DNA of 64,000 nt from Microglena sp. YARC (GCA_022414725.1 CM039464.1:52030540-52094539); one strand, 5' to 3'; positions 48,041-56,964 are shown, counted from the first letter of the stretch. A program made the numbers and translations. Notes: generated from the letters alone by a model not told the origin.

Positions 48041-48448
48041 ATGGCGCACATGACAACCAATATCGTGTACGCGTTGTTTGAGAACAAGTTCATTCAGAAG
48101 GATGAGATCGTCTTCAAGGTGGGCAGCACGACGAAGCCCTTTTGTCAGCTACTTTCTCACCCGAAGATGATATTCGCAATCCACGTACTTAATCCGCGTG
48201 CTTGTGTGGAGGCTGAGACTGCCCTGCTCCGGTACCTTAGCGGAGACCCTCGAGTCAAGCCCCGTCGATACGAGTACTACCAAATTGACGCAGCTGATTC
48301 AGATGCCGTCTTTCGGGAGATGACCGGTATCGTATTCCAGTACGTGTGGACAGGTAGCGTCGACAGCCTTGATTGCGGCACCGAGGACGTGCCAACCGAC
48401 CCCCCCATATTTGCCGTTCTTGAGCAAGAGAAGGAGCGAACGTCTTGA
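48041..48448 (+). CDS. T5orf172 / GIY-YIG-superfamily protein, 135 aa
   Basis: A small nuclease-fold domain of the T5orf172 (MUG113-like) branch of the GIY-YIG superfamily, common in giant viruses and phages. Visible pieces are the first strand VYALF (9-13), FKVGST (25-30) standing for the YIG strand, a conserved HPK, RACVEAETALLRYL (53-66) with the helix glutamate, and EYYQID at the end of the domain. The frame is open to an ATG at 47954, but that extension covers the promoter-like GTGTAAAC motif, so ATG 48041 is preferred. Catalysis cannot be confirmed, because many family members are uncharacterised. Confidence 0.65.
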   Translation: MAHMTTNIVYALFENKFIQKDEIVFKVGSTTKPFCQLLSHPKMIFAIHVLNPRACVEAETALLRYLSGDPRVKPRRYEYYQIDAADSDAVFREMTGIVFQYVWTGSVDSLDCGTEDVPTDPPIFAVLEQEKERTS

Positions 48449-48594
48449 GGCGCAATACCCCAAGGATGCTGGAGATCGTGAAGCTTCGTCTTCTGCGCAC
48501 GGACCTCACGCCGCAGCAGCTGCCCTTTCTGGCCACGAGATGTCCATGTATAGACAAGACATAGTCCATCGGCAAACAATTATTAGATAGATAG

Positions 48595-48627
<33 letters not shown>

Positions 48628-49093
48628 GATAACGCACTTTATCACGACACATACCGCATCCTCACACACGCGTCGCGGAGGCTGCTGTCGAGATCATGAT
48701 GATGATGATGCCCACCAACCACTCACTCACTCACTCACTCACTCACTCATTCTCACGCAAACGGCGGAACACGGTCGAATGGCGTGTGTCATGTAAGGAT
48801 GCGGGGGGCGATGATGACACACGTGCCGCTCGACATCCAGTTAGGGGGGGACGGATATAGGGAGGTCTTACAGGATGATGAGTGGACGGAATCATATCCA
48901 ATGGCTGACCAAGACTTCTTCAGACGATCACCGAGACATGGCATGGCATGTTGGTTGGGTTATTTATTTATTTATTTGTTTGTAAAAGATTCTCTACGAT
49001 TTTGAAGGTTTAAGGGAGCATAACTGATAGTGACCGTTATTACAATTGTAAACACAAACAACTGAACAAAAAAGACAAAAAAGATCGCACACA
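48449..49093. other. Intergenic region with microsatellites
   Basis: Contains (GATA)n at 48591-48633, (GAT)n at 48698-48710 and (CACT)n at 48719-48750. A weak ORF at 48799-49005 is discussed under rejected items. aaaagattctctac at 48983-48996 recurs at the window's right end. Confidence 0.6.
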
Positions 49094-49408
49094 ATGAACT
49101 CGTCGAGGAAGGTCACGAAGTTCGTCACGCCAACAAACCAAAATGGAGACAAGGGGATTTCAACGTTGTCAAAGAAGCGATACTTCGAGATGGAAGAGAG
49201 AGTGAAGATGATACTGGGGGGTAAATTACAGGAAGAGGCGGGAATGGTCATGAAGGCGATGCGTGAGATCATGAAGTTCGACCCGAATGTATCAAGGTAC
49301 AGTGAGGAGGTCAGGGAGGTGCTTGAGGAGAACTCAAGGAAGTGGAGACAGCGGAATAAGGACGAGAAAAATGCGGTGAGATCAAATTATGGTTTAGAAG
49401 TTTTATAG
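49094..49408 (+). CDS. Hypothetical basic helical protein, 104 aa
   Basis: Unrecognised. Starts at an ATG after an A-rich leader (aacaaaaaagacaaaaaagatcgcacacaatg). The middle and C-terminus are rich in Glu, Lys and Arg and predicted helical (YFEMEERVKMIL, VREVLEENSRKWRQRNKDE). Codon use and an opposing minus-strand frame rich in Cys and Phe favour the plus strand. No domain is assigned. Confidence 0.45.
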   Translation: MNSSRKVTKFVTPTNQNGDKGISTLSKKRYFEMEERVKMILGGKLQEEAGMVMKAMREIMKFDPNVSRYSEEVREVLEENSRKWRQRNKDEKNAVRSNYGLEVL

Positions 49409-49448
49409 AGAGGTCAAGTAAGATTTGGCATGCCTCACGCTCAAGATT

Positions 49449-49574
49449 GTCTCAAGCAGACACTTTATGATGATGATGATGATCTCTCATCAAGGACGGC
49501 GGCATATGTCGAGTAGAGTCGAGGCACAATTGGGTTTCTTAAGGAGCGGGGCAGAGGGATTCAGTTGCAGAAAC
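49449..49574. repeat. Dispersed hairpin repeat, copy 11 (interrupted)
   Basis: gtctcaagcagac at 49449 and ggagcggggcagagggattcag at 49541 are the two ends; the middle is replaced by (GAT)n and a CGGCGG minisatellite unit. Confidence 0.5.
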
Positions 49575-49577
49575 CTA

Positions 49578-49728
49578 TTCAACAAGCGGCGGAGCCCCTT
49601 TCACCTCCCCACAGCGGAGCGACAGGGGGCGACCGGAGGGGAGCCCCCATAAAGGAGTCCGCGAGGAACTGAGCGGGTGGGCGACCGGAGGGGAGCCCAC
49701 AGTTCACAGTTCACAGTTCACATCAAGC
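49578..49728. ncRNA. Twin-hairpin block, copy 1
   Basis: Hairpin 1 is 49625-49648 (gggggc/gccccc) and hairpin 2 is 49677-49700 (gtgggc/gcccac), both with loop gaccggagggga. The closing pairing seen in other copies is weakened by aaaggagtccgc. Ends in three copies of agttcac. May be a structured RNA or a DNA element; no transcript evidence. Confidence 0.5.
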
Positions 49729-49908
49729 ATGAGACACACTAATGGATTGATTCATGCAAACACACGTGAAGAAGAGTGATAGGAGGTGAACGCACACGCA
49801 AAACGGAGGAGACGCGTCCATCATGCATGGAAGACCAGGGGATAAGAGTAGAATACATGGAAACGGAAAACAAAAACAAAAACAACAACGGAGGTGGAGA
49901 AGGGGATA

Positions 49909-50919
49909 ATGATGCCGACAAGCTTCATGGACAGCACGCATGTAGAGAAGATTCTACTGCTCCTAGAAAAAAACAGGTGGGATTCAAGAGACACATGGCG
50001 AGGAGTGGCGACGGCATTGAAGAACGAGTACGGAGAGGCGTACAAGGCACTATGGAAACAAATGTCCAAGGTGTCGCCAAGATACGATGAGGAAGACGCA
50101 GAGAAGATATGGGACACGGTGGGAAGGCACGATTATGATGGGCCGAAGATGACAATGAAGTCGGTGGTCAAGTGGGCCGGCGAGGACGACCCGTGCGGGT
50201 ACGCTGTGTACCGAGCATATTCGATTCCACAAATAGTACGGGACAATTGGGACAAGGGAGACAGAGGATTGGGGGAGATTATGCACTATCTTATGAAAGG
50301 GACGTTGAAGAAGACAGGGAAGAGATGCAGAGACTACTACATATTCGATGAGGACACGTGCAGGTGGGTCAGTGTGGAGGATGGGTGGGTCAAGAACGTG
50401 GCGAGCAAGGTCTTAGAAGGGATGCTCAGGGACGTCGATTTATGGTTATCGACACAGGCCGCACAGTTGTGCATCGGAAAAGAAGAAGAATCCAGGAGTA
50501 AAGAAGATCTGGATGCGAAGAAAAAAGAAGTTGCCAGGCTGATCCGGTACATACAGTCTTCACGTGGAGTGAAGAACACAATGGACTTCGCAGGGCCACT
50601 TCTCATTGACGAGACGTTCGAGAAACGACTGAACTTTATCGGGGAACCAAAGAAGGTAACCGATTTTACCAGACAATATTTGGAGGAGCAGGACGGTGTG
50701 CAAGCGTTCCTCGCCGAGAACTGCGAGTTTGCGGAAGAGTTCAGGGAGTCGAGCGTTGCCTTGTTCCACATGTATCTCGAGGAAAGCGGGGACAGTAACG
50801 ATCGAGAAAAGTGGTTCCACGGGCAGATGAAGAACAAGGGGTTCGTAAAAAAAGTGCTTCAAATCAAAGGGAAGTCGACACGAGGATATATGGGATTGAG
50901 GCTACGACATGATGAATGA
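49909..50919 (+). CDS. D5-like primase-helicase derivative A (PriCT-2, ATPase core missing)
   Basis: Residues 12-95 look like a PriCT-2 domain (W30-x6-A-L, W49-x3-S, YDEEDAEKIW), which in large DNA virus and phage proteins links primase to D5-type helicase. Residues 140-242 match the start of D5_N (YYIFDEDTCRW; then helices up to FEKRLN). Normally the conserved L-L-x-F-x-NGV-x-DL and then the SF3 ATPase follow; here the chain jumps at about residue 242 to a typical D5 C-terminus (KVTDFTRQYLEEQD, then GYMGLRLR). No Walker A, Walker B or sensor motif exists, and the primase domain is absent upstream. The join is in frame with no stop, so the gene could still make a 336-aa protein. ATG 49909 is used since an upstream GTG adds only five codons. 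Confidence 0.7.
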   Translation: MMPTSFMDSTHVEKILLLLEKNRWDSRDTWRGVATALKNEYGEAYKALWKQMSKVSPRYDEEDAEKIWDTVGRHDYDGPKMTMKSVVKWAGEDDPCGYAVYRAYSIPQIVRDNWDKGDRGLGEIMHYLMKGTLKKTGKRCRDYYIFDEDTCRWVSVEDGWVKNVASKVLEGMLRDVDLWLSTQAAQLCIGKEEESRSKEDLDAKKKEVARLIRYIQSSRGVKNTMDFAGPLLIDETFEKRLNFIGEPKKVTDFTRQYLEEQDGVQAFLAENCEFAEEFRESSVALFHMYLEESGDSNDREKWFHGQMKNKGFVKKVLQIKGKSTRGYMGLRLRHDE

Positions 50920-50929
50920 ATGAATGCAC

Positions 50930-51513
50930 GGCGGAAACATGTCCTCGTCTCCAAAAGACACCACGGCGGAAACTGTCGTGTCGAGTTGAGTCACATCACA
51001 TGGCGACCTCTCGCATCATGGCGGAAACTGTCGAGTCGAGTCGAGTCACATCACATGGCGACCTCTCGCATCAGGCGGCGGCACATGTCGAGTCGAGTCA
51101 CATCACATGGCGACCACTCTCATCAGGGGAACCTCTGTCGAGTCACACTCTCGTCACAGAGCGACCAGGTCCTCTCACATCAGGCGGCGGCACATGTCGA
51201 GTCGAGTCGAGTCGAGTCACATCACATGGTGACCTCTCGCATCACGGCGGAAACTGTCCAGTCGAGTCACAGAGAGAGCGACCTCTTGCATAATGGCGGA
51301 AACTGTCGAGTAGAGTCACGTCACATGGCGACCGACCTATCGCATCATGGCGGAAATTGTCGAGTCGAGTCACGTCACATGGCGATTATGAAAGGGGAAT
51401 CGCGGGACACACGGAGTGGGGTAGGGGAATTGAGATGCAGAAACCAAGTGTGTCAAGGCATCAATGCTGATGATGCACTGCACTGCACTGCCTGACTGAC
51501 TGACTGATTTCTC
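50930..51513. repeat. CGGCGGAA/GTCGAG minisatellite, block 1
   Basis: Units of ~45-55 bp: catcacggcggaaactgtcg, then (agtcg)n, acatcacatggcgacctctc. Number of gtcga steps and choice of catggcgac or cagagcgac vary. A dispersed hairpin-repeat fragment lies at 51383-51445. Long arginine/serine-rich frames here are repeat artefacts. Confidence 0.85.
51383..51445. repeat. Dispersed hairpin repeat, copy 12 (3' half)
   Basis: Only the second half is present (gattatgaaaggggaatcgcggg to gagatgcagaaacc), inserted between minisatellite units. Confidence 0.6.
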
Positions 51514-51657
51514 ACATCACATCACATCACATGGCGACCGAACTCTCGCATCACGGCGGAAACTGTCGAGTCACATCACAGAGCGACCTCCATCATCGCA
51601 TCAAGGACGGCGGAACCTGCGGCTTCTCCACGTGCCACACGGCGGAACATGCGGCTT

Positions 51658-51695
51658 CCCTAAACCCGAAACCCGGCTTTCGTCGCTTATAAAAC
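51658..51695 (+). promoter_or_regulatory. Telobox plus TATA promoter-like site
   Basis: ccctaaaccc at 51658-51667 is followed 19 bp later by cttataaaac. The same pair occurs at 53638-53675 and 56648-56676, and similarly before the second ankyrin gene. Confidence 0.45.
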
Positions 51696-51924
51696 TCGAT
51701 GCATAATGGAAATGAAAGAGATTTGCGCAGTCAATCAATCGCTAGATTCCAGGATAATCAATCAATCGTACGCTTGCTGTCTGTCTGTCTATCTGTCGCC
51801 AGAAGCCAAACAGGTGACCATTTGAGTTCCAGATGTCGCATGCATTGGGATGGATGCTAGCAAGTTTCCATGATAGGCGCAGGGAACTAAACCAAATGCG
51901 TCTCCCTCCCCAACATACAGGGAA

Positions 51925-52092
51925 ATGCCGAATGCGTATTGCGATGTTTGTAAAGCTCGGAGGAATTTCGGCTTTGATGGCCGATGCAAGAATTGTGGAA
52001 GGGGAATCGTCGGAGAGACAATCAGGACCAACAGGAATGATGATGATCATGTCACCAACAGGAATGAGCCTACAGTGAAGGGGATCCCCTAG
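51925..52092 (+). CDS. Mini zinc-ribbon protein, copy 1 (55 aa)
   Basis: Too short for most gene finders. Cys6-x2-Cys9 and Cys21-x2-Cys24 (GRCKNCGR) form a four-cysteine zinc-ribbon pattern with an 11-residue spacer; the rest is basic, with a DDDH stretch. The second block copy keeps the frame, the four cysteines and the GRCKNCGR motif, although about 11 of 14 differing codons between copies are non-synonymous. A separate 22-codon cysteine-rich frame (CCECRQM) follows about 20 bp later in both copies. Function unknown; the coding status is inferred from conservation of the frame. Confidence 0.45.
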   Translation: MPNAYCDVCKARRNFGFDGRCKNCGRGIVGETIRTNRNDDDHVTNRNEPTVKGIP

Positions 52093-52329
52093 ATTAGCTA
52101 AGCTAGACCATGCAGAGCTACCAAAGCTGCTGCGAATGCAGGCAGATGGTGATCAAGTGCGGCATCGAAGCTCATATGTAGGGACAGTTGATGATTACAT
52201 TGTACTTTTTTTAAGGATTATGAAAAGTTGACCAAGGCAACCAGATTTTGTAACCGATATTGTCAATACAGAGACGGTGTGTCTTGTGACTCTGTGTCTT
52301 CAGGATAGGACCCAACCCCCCACTCCCAC

Positions 52330-53090
52330 TCCCATCTCAGACTCCCAAAGCGACCTCTCGCATCACATGACGGCGGAACCTGTATATAGTCGAAGTCACA
52401 TCACATGGCGACCGACCTATCGCATCAGGCGGCGGAAACTGTGTCGAGTCGAGTCGAGTCACATCACATGGTGACCTCTCGCATCATGGCGGAAACTGTA
52501 GAGTCGAGTCACAGAGTCAAAGAGTCACATCACATCACATGGCGACCGACCTCTCGCATTACATCACGGCGGAAACTGTCGAGTCGAGTCGAGGCACATC
52601 ACATCACATGGCAACCTCTCGTATCACGGCGGAAACTGTCGAGTAGAGTCACATCACATGGTGACCTCTCGCATCATGGCGGAAACTGTCGAGTAGAGTC
52701 GAGTCACATCACAGAGCGACCTCTCGCATCACGGCGGAACCTGTCGAGGCGAGTCGAGTCACAGAGTCACATCACATGGCGACCGACCTCTCGTATCACG
52801 GCGGAAACTGTGTCGAGTCGAGTCACATCACATGGCGACCTCTCGTATCACGGCGGAAACTGTGTCGAGTCGAGTCACATCACATGGCGACCGACCTCTC
52901 GTATCACGGCGGAAACTGTGTCGAGTCGAGTCACATCACATGGCGACCTCTCGTATCACGGCGGAAACTGTGTCGAGTCGAGTCACATCACATGGCGACC
53001 GACCTATCGCATCAGGCGGCGGAACCTGTGTCGAGTCGAGTCACATCACATGGTGACCTCTCGCATCATGGCGGAAACTGTAGAGTCGAG
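52330..53090. repeat. CGGCGGAA/GTCGAG minisatellite, block 2
   Basis: At 52780-53000 a higher-order unit of about 120 bp (two basic units, one with catggcgaccgacctctcg and one with catggcgacctctcg) is repeated nearly perfectly, which shows recent expansion. Confidence 0.85.
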
Positions 53091-53330
53091 GCAAAGATAA
53101 CAAACAACACTTGGATGAGAACCGTCTCACATTAACATATAACAAGCGGCGGAGCCCCTTTCACCTCCCCACAGCGGAGCGACTGGGGGCGACCGGAGGG
53201 GAGCCCCCACAAAGGGTCCGCGAGGAACCGAGTGGGTGGGCGACCGGAGGGGAGCCCACAGTTCACATCAAGCTTGGAAGAAGCGAGATCGTCAGCGGTA
53301 TCGGAGGACACAAGCAAACGGCGGAAAACT
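53091..53330. ncRNA. Twin-hairpin block, copy 2
   Basis: Hairpins at 53185-53208 and 53236-53259. In this copy gcggagcccctttc can pair with aaagggtccgc (11 bp, 2-nt bulge) to close a stem around hairpin 1. The block begins aaagataacaaacaacac and runs to cggaggacacaagcaaacgg. Confidence 0.5.
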
Positions 53331-53490
53331 GTCGAATGTATCGGAGATGCGGAACACTGTCGAATATATCGGAGATGCGGAACACTGTCGCATGTATCGG
53401 AGGACACAAGATGCGGAACACTGTCGAATGTATCGGAGATGCGGAACACTGTCGAATGTATCGGAGATGCGGAACACTGTCCCACCACAT
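53331..53490. repeat. 28-bp tandem repeat (gatgcggaacactgtcgaatgtatcgga)
   Basis: About five units, one interrupted by ggacacaa. Single units also occur at 57230, 57268 and 58290. Confidence 0.8.
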
Positions 53491-53493
53491 CAA

Positions 53494-54272
53494 GTCACAT
53501 CACATCACATGGCGACCGAACTCTCGCATCACGGCGGAACCTCTGTCGAGTCACATCACAGAGCGACCTCCATCATCGCATCAAGGACGGCGGAACATGC
53601 GGCTTCTCCACGTGACACAAGGCGGAACATGCGGTTTCCCTAAACCCGAAACCCGGCTTTCGTCGCTTATAAAACTCGATGCATAATGGAAATGAAAGAG
53701 ATTTGCGCAGTCAATCAATCGCTAGATTACAGGATAATCAATCAATCGTACGCTTGCTGTCTGTCGGTCTGTCTGTCTGTCGCCAGAAGCCAAACAGGTG
53801 AACATTTGAGTTCAACATGTCGCATGCATTGGGATGGATGCTAGCAAGTTTCCATGATAGGCGCAGGGAACTAAACCAAATGCGTCTCCCTCCCCAACAT
53901 GCAGGGAAATGCCGAGTGCGAAGTGCGATAATTGTGGAGGTAGGAGGAATTACTGCTTTGAAGGCAGATGCAAGAATTGTGGAAGGCAAATCGTCGGGCA
54001 CACAATCAGGACCACCAGGAATGATGATGATCATGTCACCAACAGGAATGAGCCTACAGGGAATTAGCTAGATTAGCTAAGCTAGACAATGCAGAGCTAC
54101 CAAAGCTGCTGCGAATGCAGGCAGATGGTGATCAAGTGCGGCATCGAAGCTCATATCTAGGGACAGTTGATGATTACATTGTACTTTTTTGAAGGATTAT
54201 GAAAAGTTGACCAAGTCAACCAGATTTTGTAACCGATATTATCAATACAGAGACGGTGTGTCTTCAGGATAT
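53494..54272. repeat. Duplicated block, copy 2
   Basis: Second full copy of the zinc-ribbon block; its (GTCT)n tract is 4 bp longer than in copy 1, which shifts the frame of any ORF across it and supports reading that part as leader and not coding. Confidence 0.85.
53909..54067 (+). CDS. Mini zinc-ribbon protein, copy 2 (52 aa)
   Basis: Same four-cysteine pattern (Cys6, Cys9, Cys21, Cys24) plus an extra Cys16. Differences from copy 1 include conservative Phe/Tyr and Asp/Glu exchanges but also several radical changes between the cysteine pairs. It stops earlier (after NEPTGN) because copy 1 reads through ten more bases. A telobox/TATA site lies about 245 bp upstream. Confidence 0.45.
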   Translation: MPSAKCDNCGGRRNYCFEGRCKNCGRQIVGHTIRTTRNDDDHVTNRNEPTGN

Positions 54273-54295
54273 AGCCCCCACTCCCATCTCAATCT

Positions 54296-54401
54296 CCCAG
54301 AGCGACCTCTCGCATCACATGGCGACCGACCTATCGCATCAGGCGGCGGCACTTGTCGAGTCGAGTCGAGTCACATCACATGGCGACCTCTCGCATCATG
54401 G
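54296..54401. repeat. CGGCGG/GTCGAG minisatellite, block 3
   Basis: Short run of the same unit, cut at catcatgg by the inserted element that follows; the interrupted unit continues at 54568. Confidence 0.75.
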
Positions 54402-54567
54402 AATGGGCGTTCCTGTCTCCCGGCCGATTTTTTAAAATTTCTAATTAGGATTTAGAGCCTCCGGAAAGACTCGCTAGCTTGAGACATCAGCACCAATGAA
54501 TCACAATTCCGCTCCATACCATGTTTCGCAACCAGTCAAAATCGGCCGGGAGGCAGGAACGCCCATT
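54402..54567. mobile_element. 166-bp MITE with 30-bp terminal inverted repeats
   Basis: 54402-54431 is the reverse complement of 54538-54567 with one mismatch. The element splits a minisatellite unit (catcatgg-cggaaactg) and is flanked by atgg on both sides (54398-54401 and 54568-54571), a 4-bp target duplication. No coding capacity. No other copy is visible in the window. Confidence 0.85.
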
Positions 54568-54596
54568 ATGGCGGAAACTGTCGAGTCGAGTCGAGG

Positions 54597-54830
54597 CAAA
54601 GATAACAAACAACACTTGGATGAGAACCGTCTAACAAGCGGCGGAGCCCCTTTCACCTCCCCACAGCGGAGCGACTGGGGGCGACCGGAGGGGAGCCCCC
54701 ACAAAGGGTCCGCGAGGAACCGAGCGGGTGGGCGACCGGAGGGGAGCCCACAGTTCACATCAAGCTTGGAAGAAGCGAGATCGTCAGCGATATCGGAGGA
54801 CACAAGCAAACGGCGGAAAACTGTCGCATC
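54597..54830. ncRNA. Twin-hairpin block, copy 3
   Basis: Hairpins at 54677-54700 and 54728-54751. Lacks the cacattaacatat stretch present before the hairpins in copies 2 and 4, otherwise nearly identical to copy 2. Confidence 0.5.
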
Positions 54831-54983
54831 CACACCGTCCATTCATGACTAATACACGGATGCGGTGGCGGATCATATCCATCAATCCTGCTTCTCCTCC
54901 TGCACGTGCAAACGGCGGAAACATGTCCTCGTCTCCAAAAGACACCACGGCGGCTTGCGCGTAACTCATCGTCTCGGAAAGTG

Positions 54984-54991
54984 GTGTAAAC
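54984..54991 (+). promoter_or_regulatory. GTGTAAAC motif upstream of D5-like gene B
   Basis: Ends 60 bp before ATG 55052; the surrounding 30 bp match the region before the T5orf172 gene. Confidence 0.4.
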
Positions 54992-55051
54992 AACTGTTGC
55001 AACCAATTAACGAACATCATTATCATCTTCACAGCCAGAACGTTGTTATTA

Positions 55052-56215
55052 ATGTTACTACACATTGAGGAGGAGGAGGACGACGTCCGCGCGTGCAACG
55101 GGAGCCATAACGAGATCGCGCGCATCGCGAAACGAATACTTGGAAACCGCATCGCTGCCGCCGCGAGGAGCACGAACGGAAAGCTATTATGGTACGTATT
55201 CGACGGGCGATGGAAGACGGTCGCCAAGTTCCAAGTCAAGCACGAGCTGTCCACCGTTGTTCGAGATCACTTCATAACCGCTCTGCACAAGGAGAGAGCT
55301 TACGATATGCAGAGCAACCTGCTAAGTATGAGAACAAAGAACGAAACCGCCGAACGGCTAGCGAACATCACCGAGCGCCTCCAGGACGCGACCTTCAAGA
55401 ACAACGTCCTGAAAGAGATGCTAGAGTACTTTTACGACCCGGACTTCATGAAGAAACTAGACGCCGACCCAAACCTCTTAGGGTTCAACAACGGCGTGTG
55501 GGACCTCAAAAACGCCGTCTTCCGTCAAGGGCATCCGGAGGACATGGTCTCCATGTCCGTGGGATTCGATTACAATGGCGCAGTGTGCGCGGAATCAGAA
55601 GACCGCGTGCGGAAATACTGGGACACGATGCACCCAGATATATACCAACTCATCCACACATTTGCTATACAGCTGTACGGAGACTTTCACATACACGCCG
55701 GAGCCAACGCGTCCGCCTCTAACGGGAAGAAGACCAACTTATTCGAAGTCATGGAAATAGCATTGGGCGACTACATCAGTCGGTTTGTGGACGAGGATGA
55801 GACGGACGCCGCAAAATTCCTCTTCCCACGAGACGCAGGGCTTGTAGAGGCATTAAAGGCAGACGGAGCGATGCGCATGGAGTTCCTACGCACCCTTCTA
55901 CACGCGTTTGTATACGAGTACAAGTTCGATATGCCCGATTCGTTAAAGAAGACCAGTGCGATGTACTTGAACGCGAACGACGACGCCGTGGCTATGTTCG
56001 TCGAAGAGCACGTCGCTGCCAGCCAGGACAACGCATTTCTGCTGAAGGAGGCAAAAGAACGCTTCAAGACATGCGAATATTTCAACGGGAAACTCAGCAC
56101 GATCAAGGCGGACCTGGAACGTCACCTAAGCGTCAGGTGTCTAGAGCAAAGCCGCGTCAAAAGCCGCGGAAACGAAAATTTGCGAGGGGTTTTCAAAGGA
56201 TACAAGTTGGTGTAA
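55052..56215 (+). CDS. D5-like primase-helicase derivative B (D5_N, damaged P-loop, core deleted)
   Basis: Residues 45-175 are a clear D5_N domain: LLWYVFDGRW, then FMKKLDADPNLLGFNNGVWDLK (132-153). Next comes the start of an SF3 ATPase, with a P-loop-like stretch GANASASNGKKT (217-228) that has Lys where Ser or Thr should follow GK and appears to contain a two-residue expansion, then FEVMEIALGDY. Walker B and the sensor/arginine region are missing: the chain jumps near residue 250 to the D5 C-terminal part (ADGAMRMEFLRTLL, LKKTSAMYLNANDD). The frame is intact. The start is ATG 55052; an upstream TTG would add three codons. Upstream sequence shares a block with the T5orf172 gene. Not a working helicase by itself as far as can be judged. 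Confidence 0.75.
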   Translation: MLLHIEEEEDDVRACNGSHNEIARIAKRILGNRIAAAARSTNGKLLWYVFDGRWKTVAKFQVKHELSTVVRDHFITALHKERAYDMQSNLLSMRTKNETAERLANITERLQDATFKNNVLKEMLEYFYDPDFMKKLDADPNLLGFNNGVWDLKNAVFRQGHPEDMVSMSVGFDYNGAVCAESEDRVRKYWDTMHPDIYQLIHTFAIQLYGDFHIHAGANASASNGKKTNLFEVMEIALGDYISRFVDEDETDAAKFLFPRDAGLVEALKADGAMRMEFLRTLLHAFVYEYKFDMPDSLKKTSAMYLNANDDAVAMFVEEHVAASQDNAFLLKEAKERFKTCEYFNGKLSTIKADLERHLSVRCLEQSRVKSRGNENLRGVFKGYKLV

Positions 56216-56229
56216 AGAATCGAATGAAT

Positions 56230-56640
56230 GAATGAATGAGTCACATCACATCACATGGCGACCTCTCGTATCACGGCGGAAACTGTCGAGTCGAGTCAAG
56301 TCACATCACATCACATGGCGACCTCTCGTATCACGGCGGAAACTGTCGAGTAGAGTCACATCACATGGTGACCTCTCGCATCATGGCGGAAACTGTCGAG
56401 TAGAGTCGAGTCGAGTCACATCACAGAGCGACCTCTCGCATCACGGCGGAACCTGTCGAGTTGAGTCGAGTCACATCACATCACATCACATGGCTACCGA
56501 CCTCTCGCATCACGGCGGAAACTGTCGAGTCGAGTCGAGTCGAGTCAAGTCATATCACATGGCGACCTCTCGCATCACGGCGGCACCTGTCGTGTCGAGT
56601 CACATCACATGGCGACCTCTCGCATCAGGCGGCGGCACCT
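56230..56640. repeat. CGGCGGAA/GTCGAG minisatellite, block 4
   Basis: About eight units directly after the D5-like gene B stop codon, ending in variants with cggcggcacctg. Confidence 0.85.
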
Positions 56641-56864
56641 GCGGCTTCCCTAAACCCGGGGTTCGTCGTTTATAAAACTCGATGCATAATGGAAATGAAA
56701 GAGATTTGCGCAGTCAATCAATCGCTAGATTCCAGGATAATCAATCAATCGTACGCTTGCTGTCTGTCTGTCTATCTGTCGCCAGAAGCCAAACAGGTGA
56801 ACATTTGAGTTCAAGATGTCGCATGCATTGGGATGGATGCTAGCAAGTTTCCATGATAGGCGCA
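56636..56864. repeat. Duplicated block, partial copy 3 (leader only)
   Basis: Matches the first ~225 bp of the zinc-ribbon block including ccctaaaccc and tataaaac, then breaks at gataggcgca and joins minisatellite, so the zinc-ribbon ORF is lost. Confidence 0.8.
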
Positions 56865-56865
56865 A

Positions 56866-56964
56866 CTGTCGAGTCGAGTCACAGAGTCACAGAGTCACAT
56901 CACATCACATCACATGGCGACCGACCTCTCGCATTACATCACGGCGGAAACTGTCGAGTCGAGG
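56866..56964. repeat. CGGCGGAA/GTCGAG minisatellite, block 5
   Basis: About two units joining the truncated block to the next twin-hairpin copy. Confidence 0.75.

Larger units (their letters stand above)
51514..52310. repeat. ~790-bp duplicated block, copy 1
   Basis: Matches 53494-54272 along its length with scattered substitutions and small indels; the first 225 bp of the gene-bearing part also occur at 56636-56864. It contains a telobox/TATA-type leader, a (GTCT)n tract of different length in each copy, and the zinc-ribbon ORF. Confidence 0.85.

Noticed and set aside
48799..49005. Short ORF (MRGAMMTHVPLDIQL...)
   Set aside because: Starts after simple repeats, ends in an ATTT-repeat-derived hydrophobic tail and has no recognised motif; could be a gene fragment but unsupported.
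49776..50090. Upstream primase domain for D5-like gene A
   Set aside because: The overlapping frame has no primase motifs and is a shadow of the PriCT-2 region.
52405..53100. 231-codon Arg/Ser/His-rich ORF
   Set aside because: Translation of the CGGCGGAA/GTCGAG minisatellite; equivalent frames are open in other phases.
51742..54034. Minus-strand ORFs of ~100 codons in both zinc-ribbon blocks
   Set aside because: Opposite the zinc-ribbon frame; conserved only as block copies and cross the variable (GTCT)n tract.
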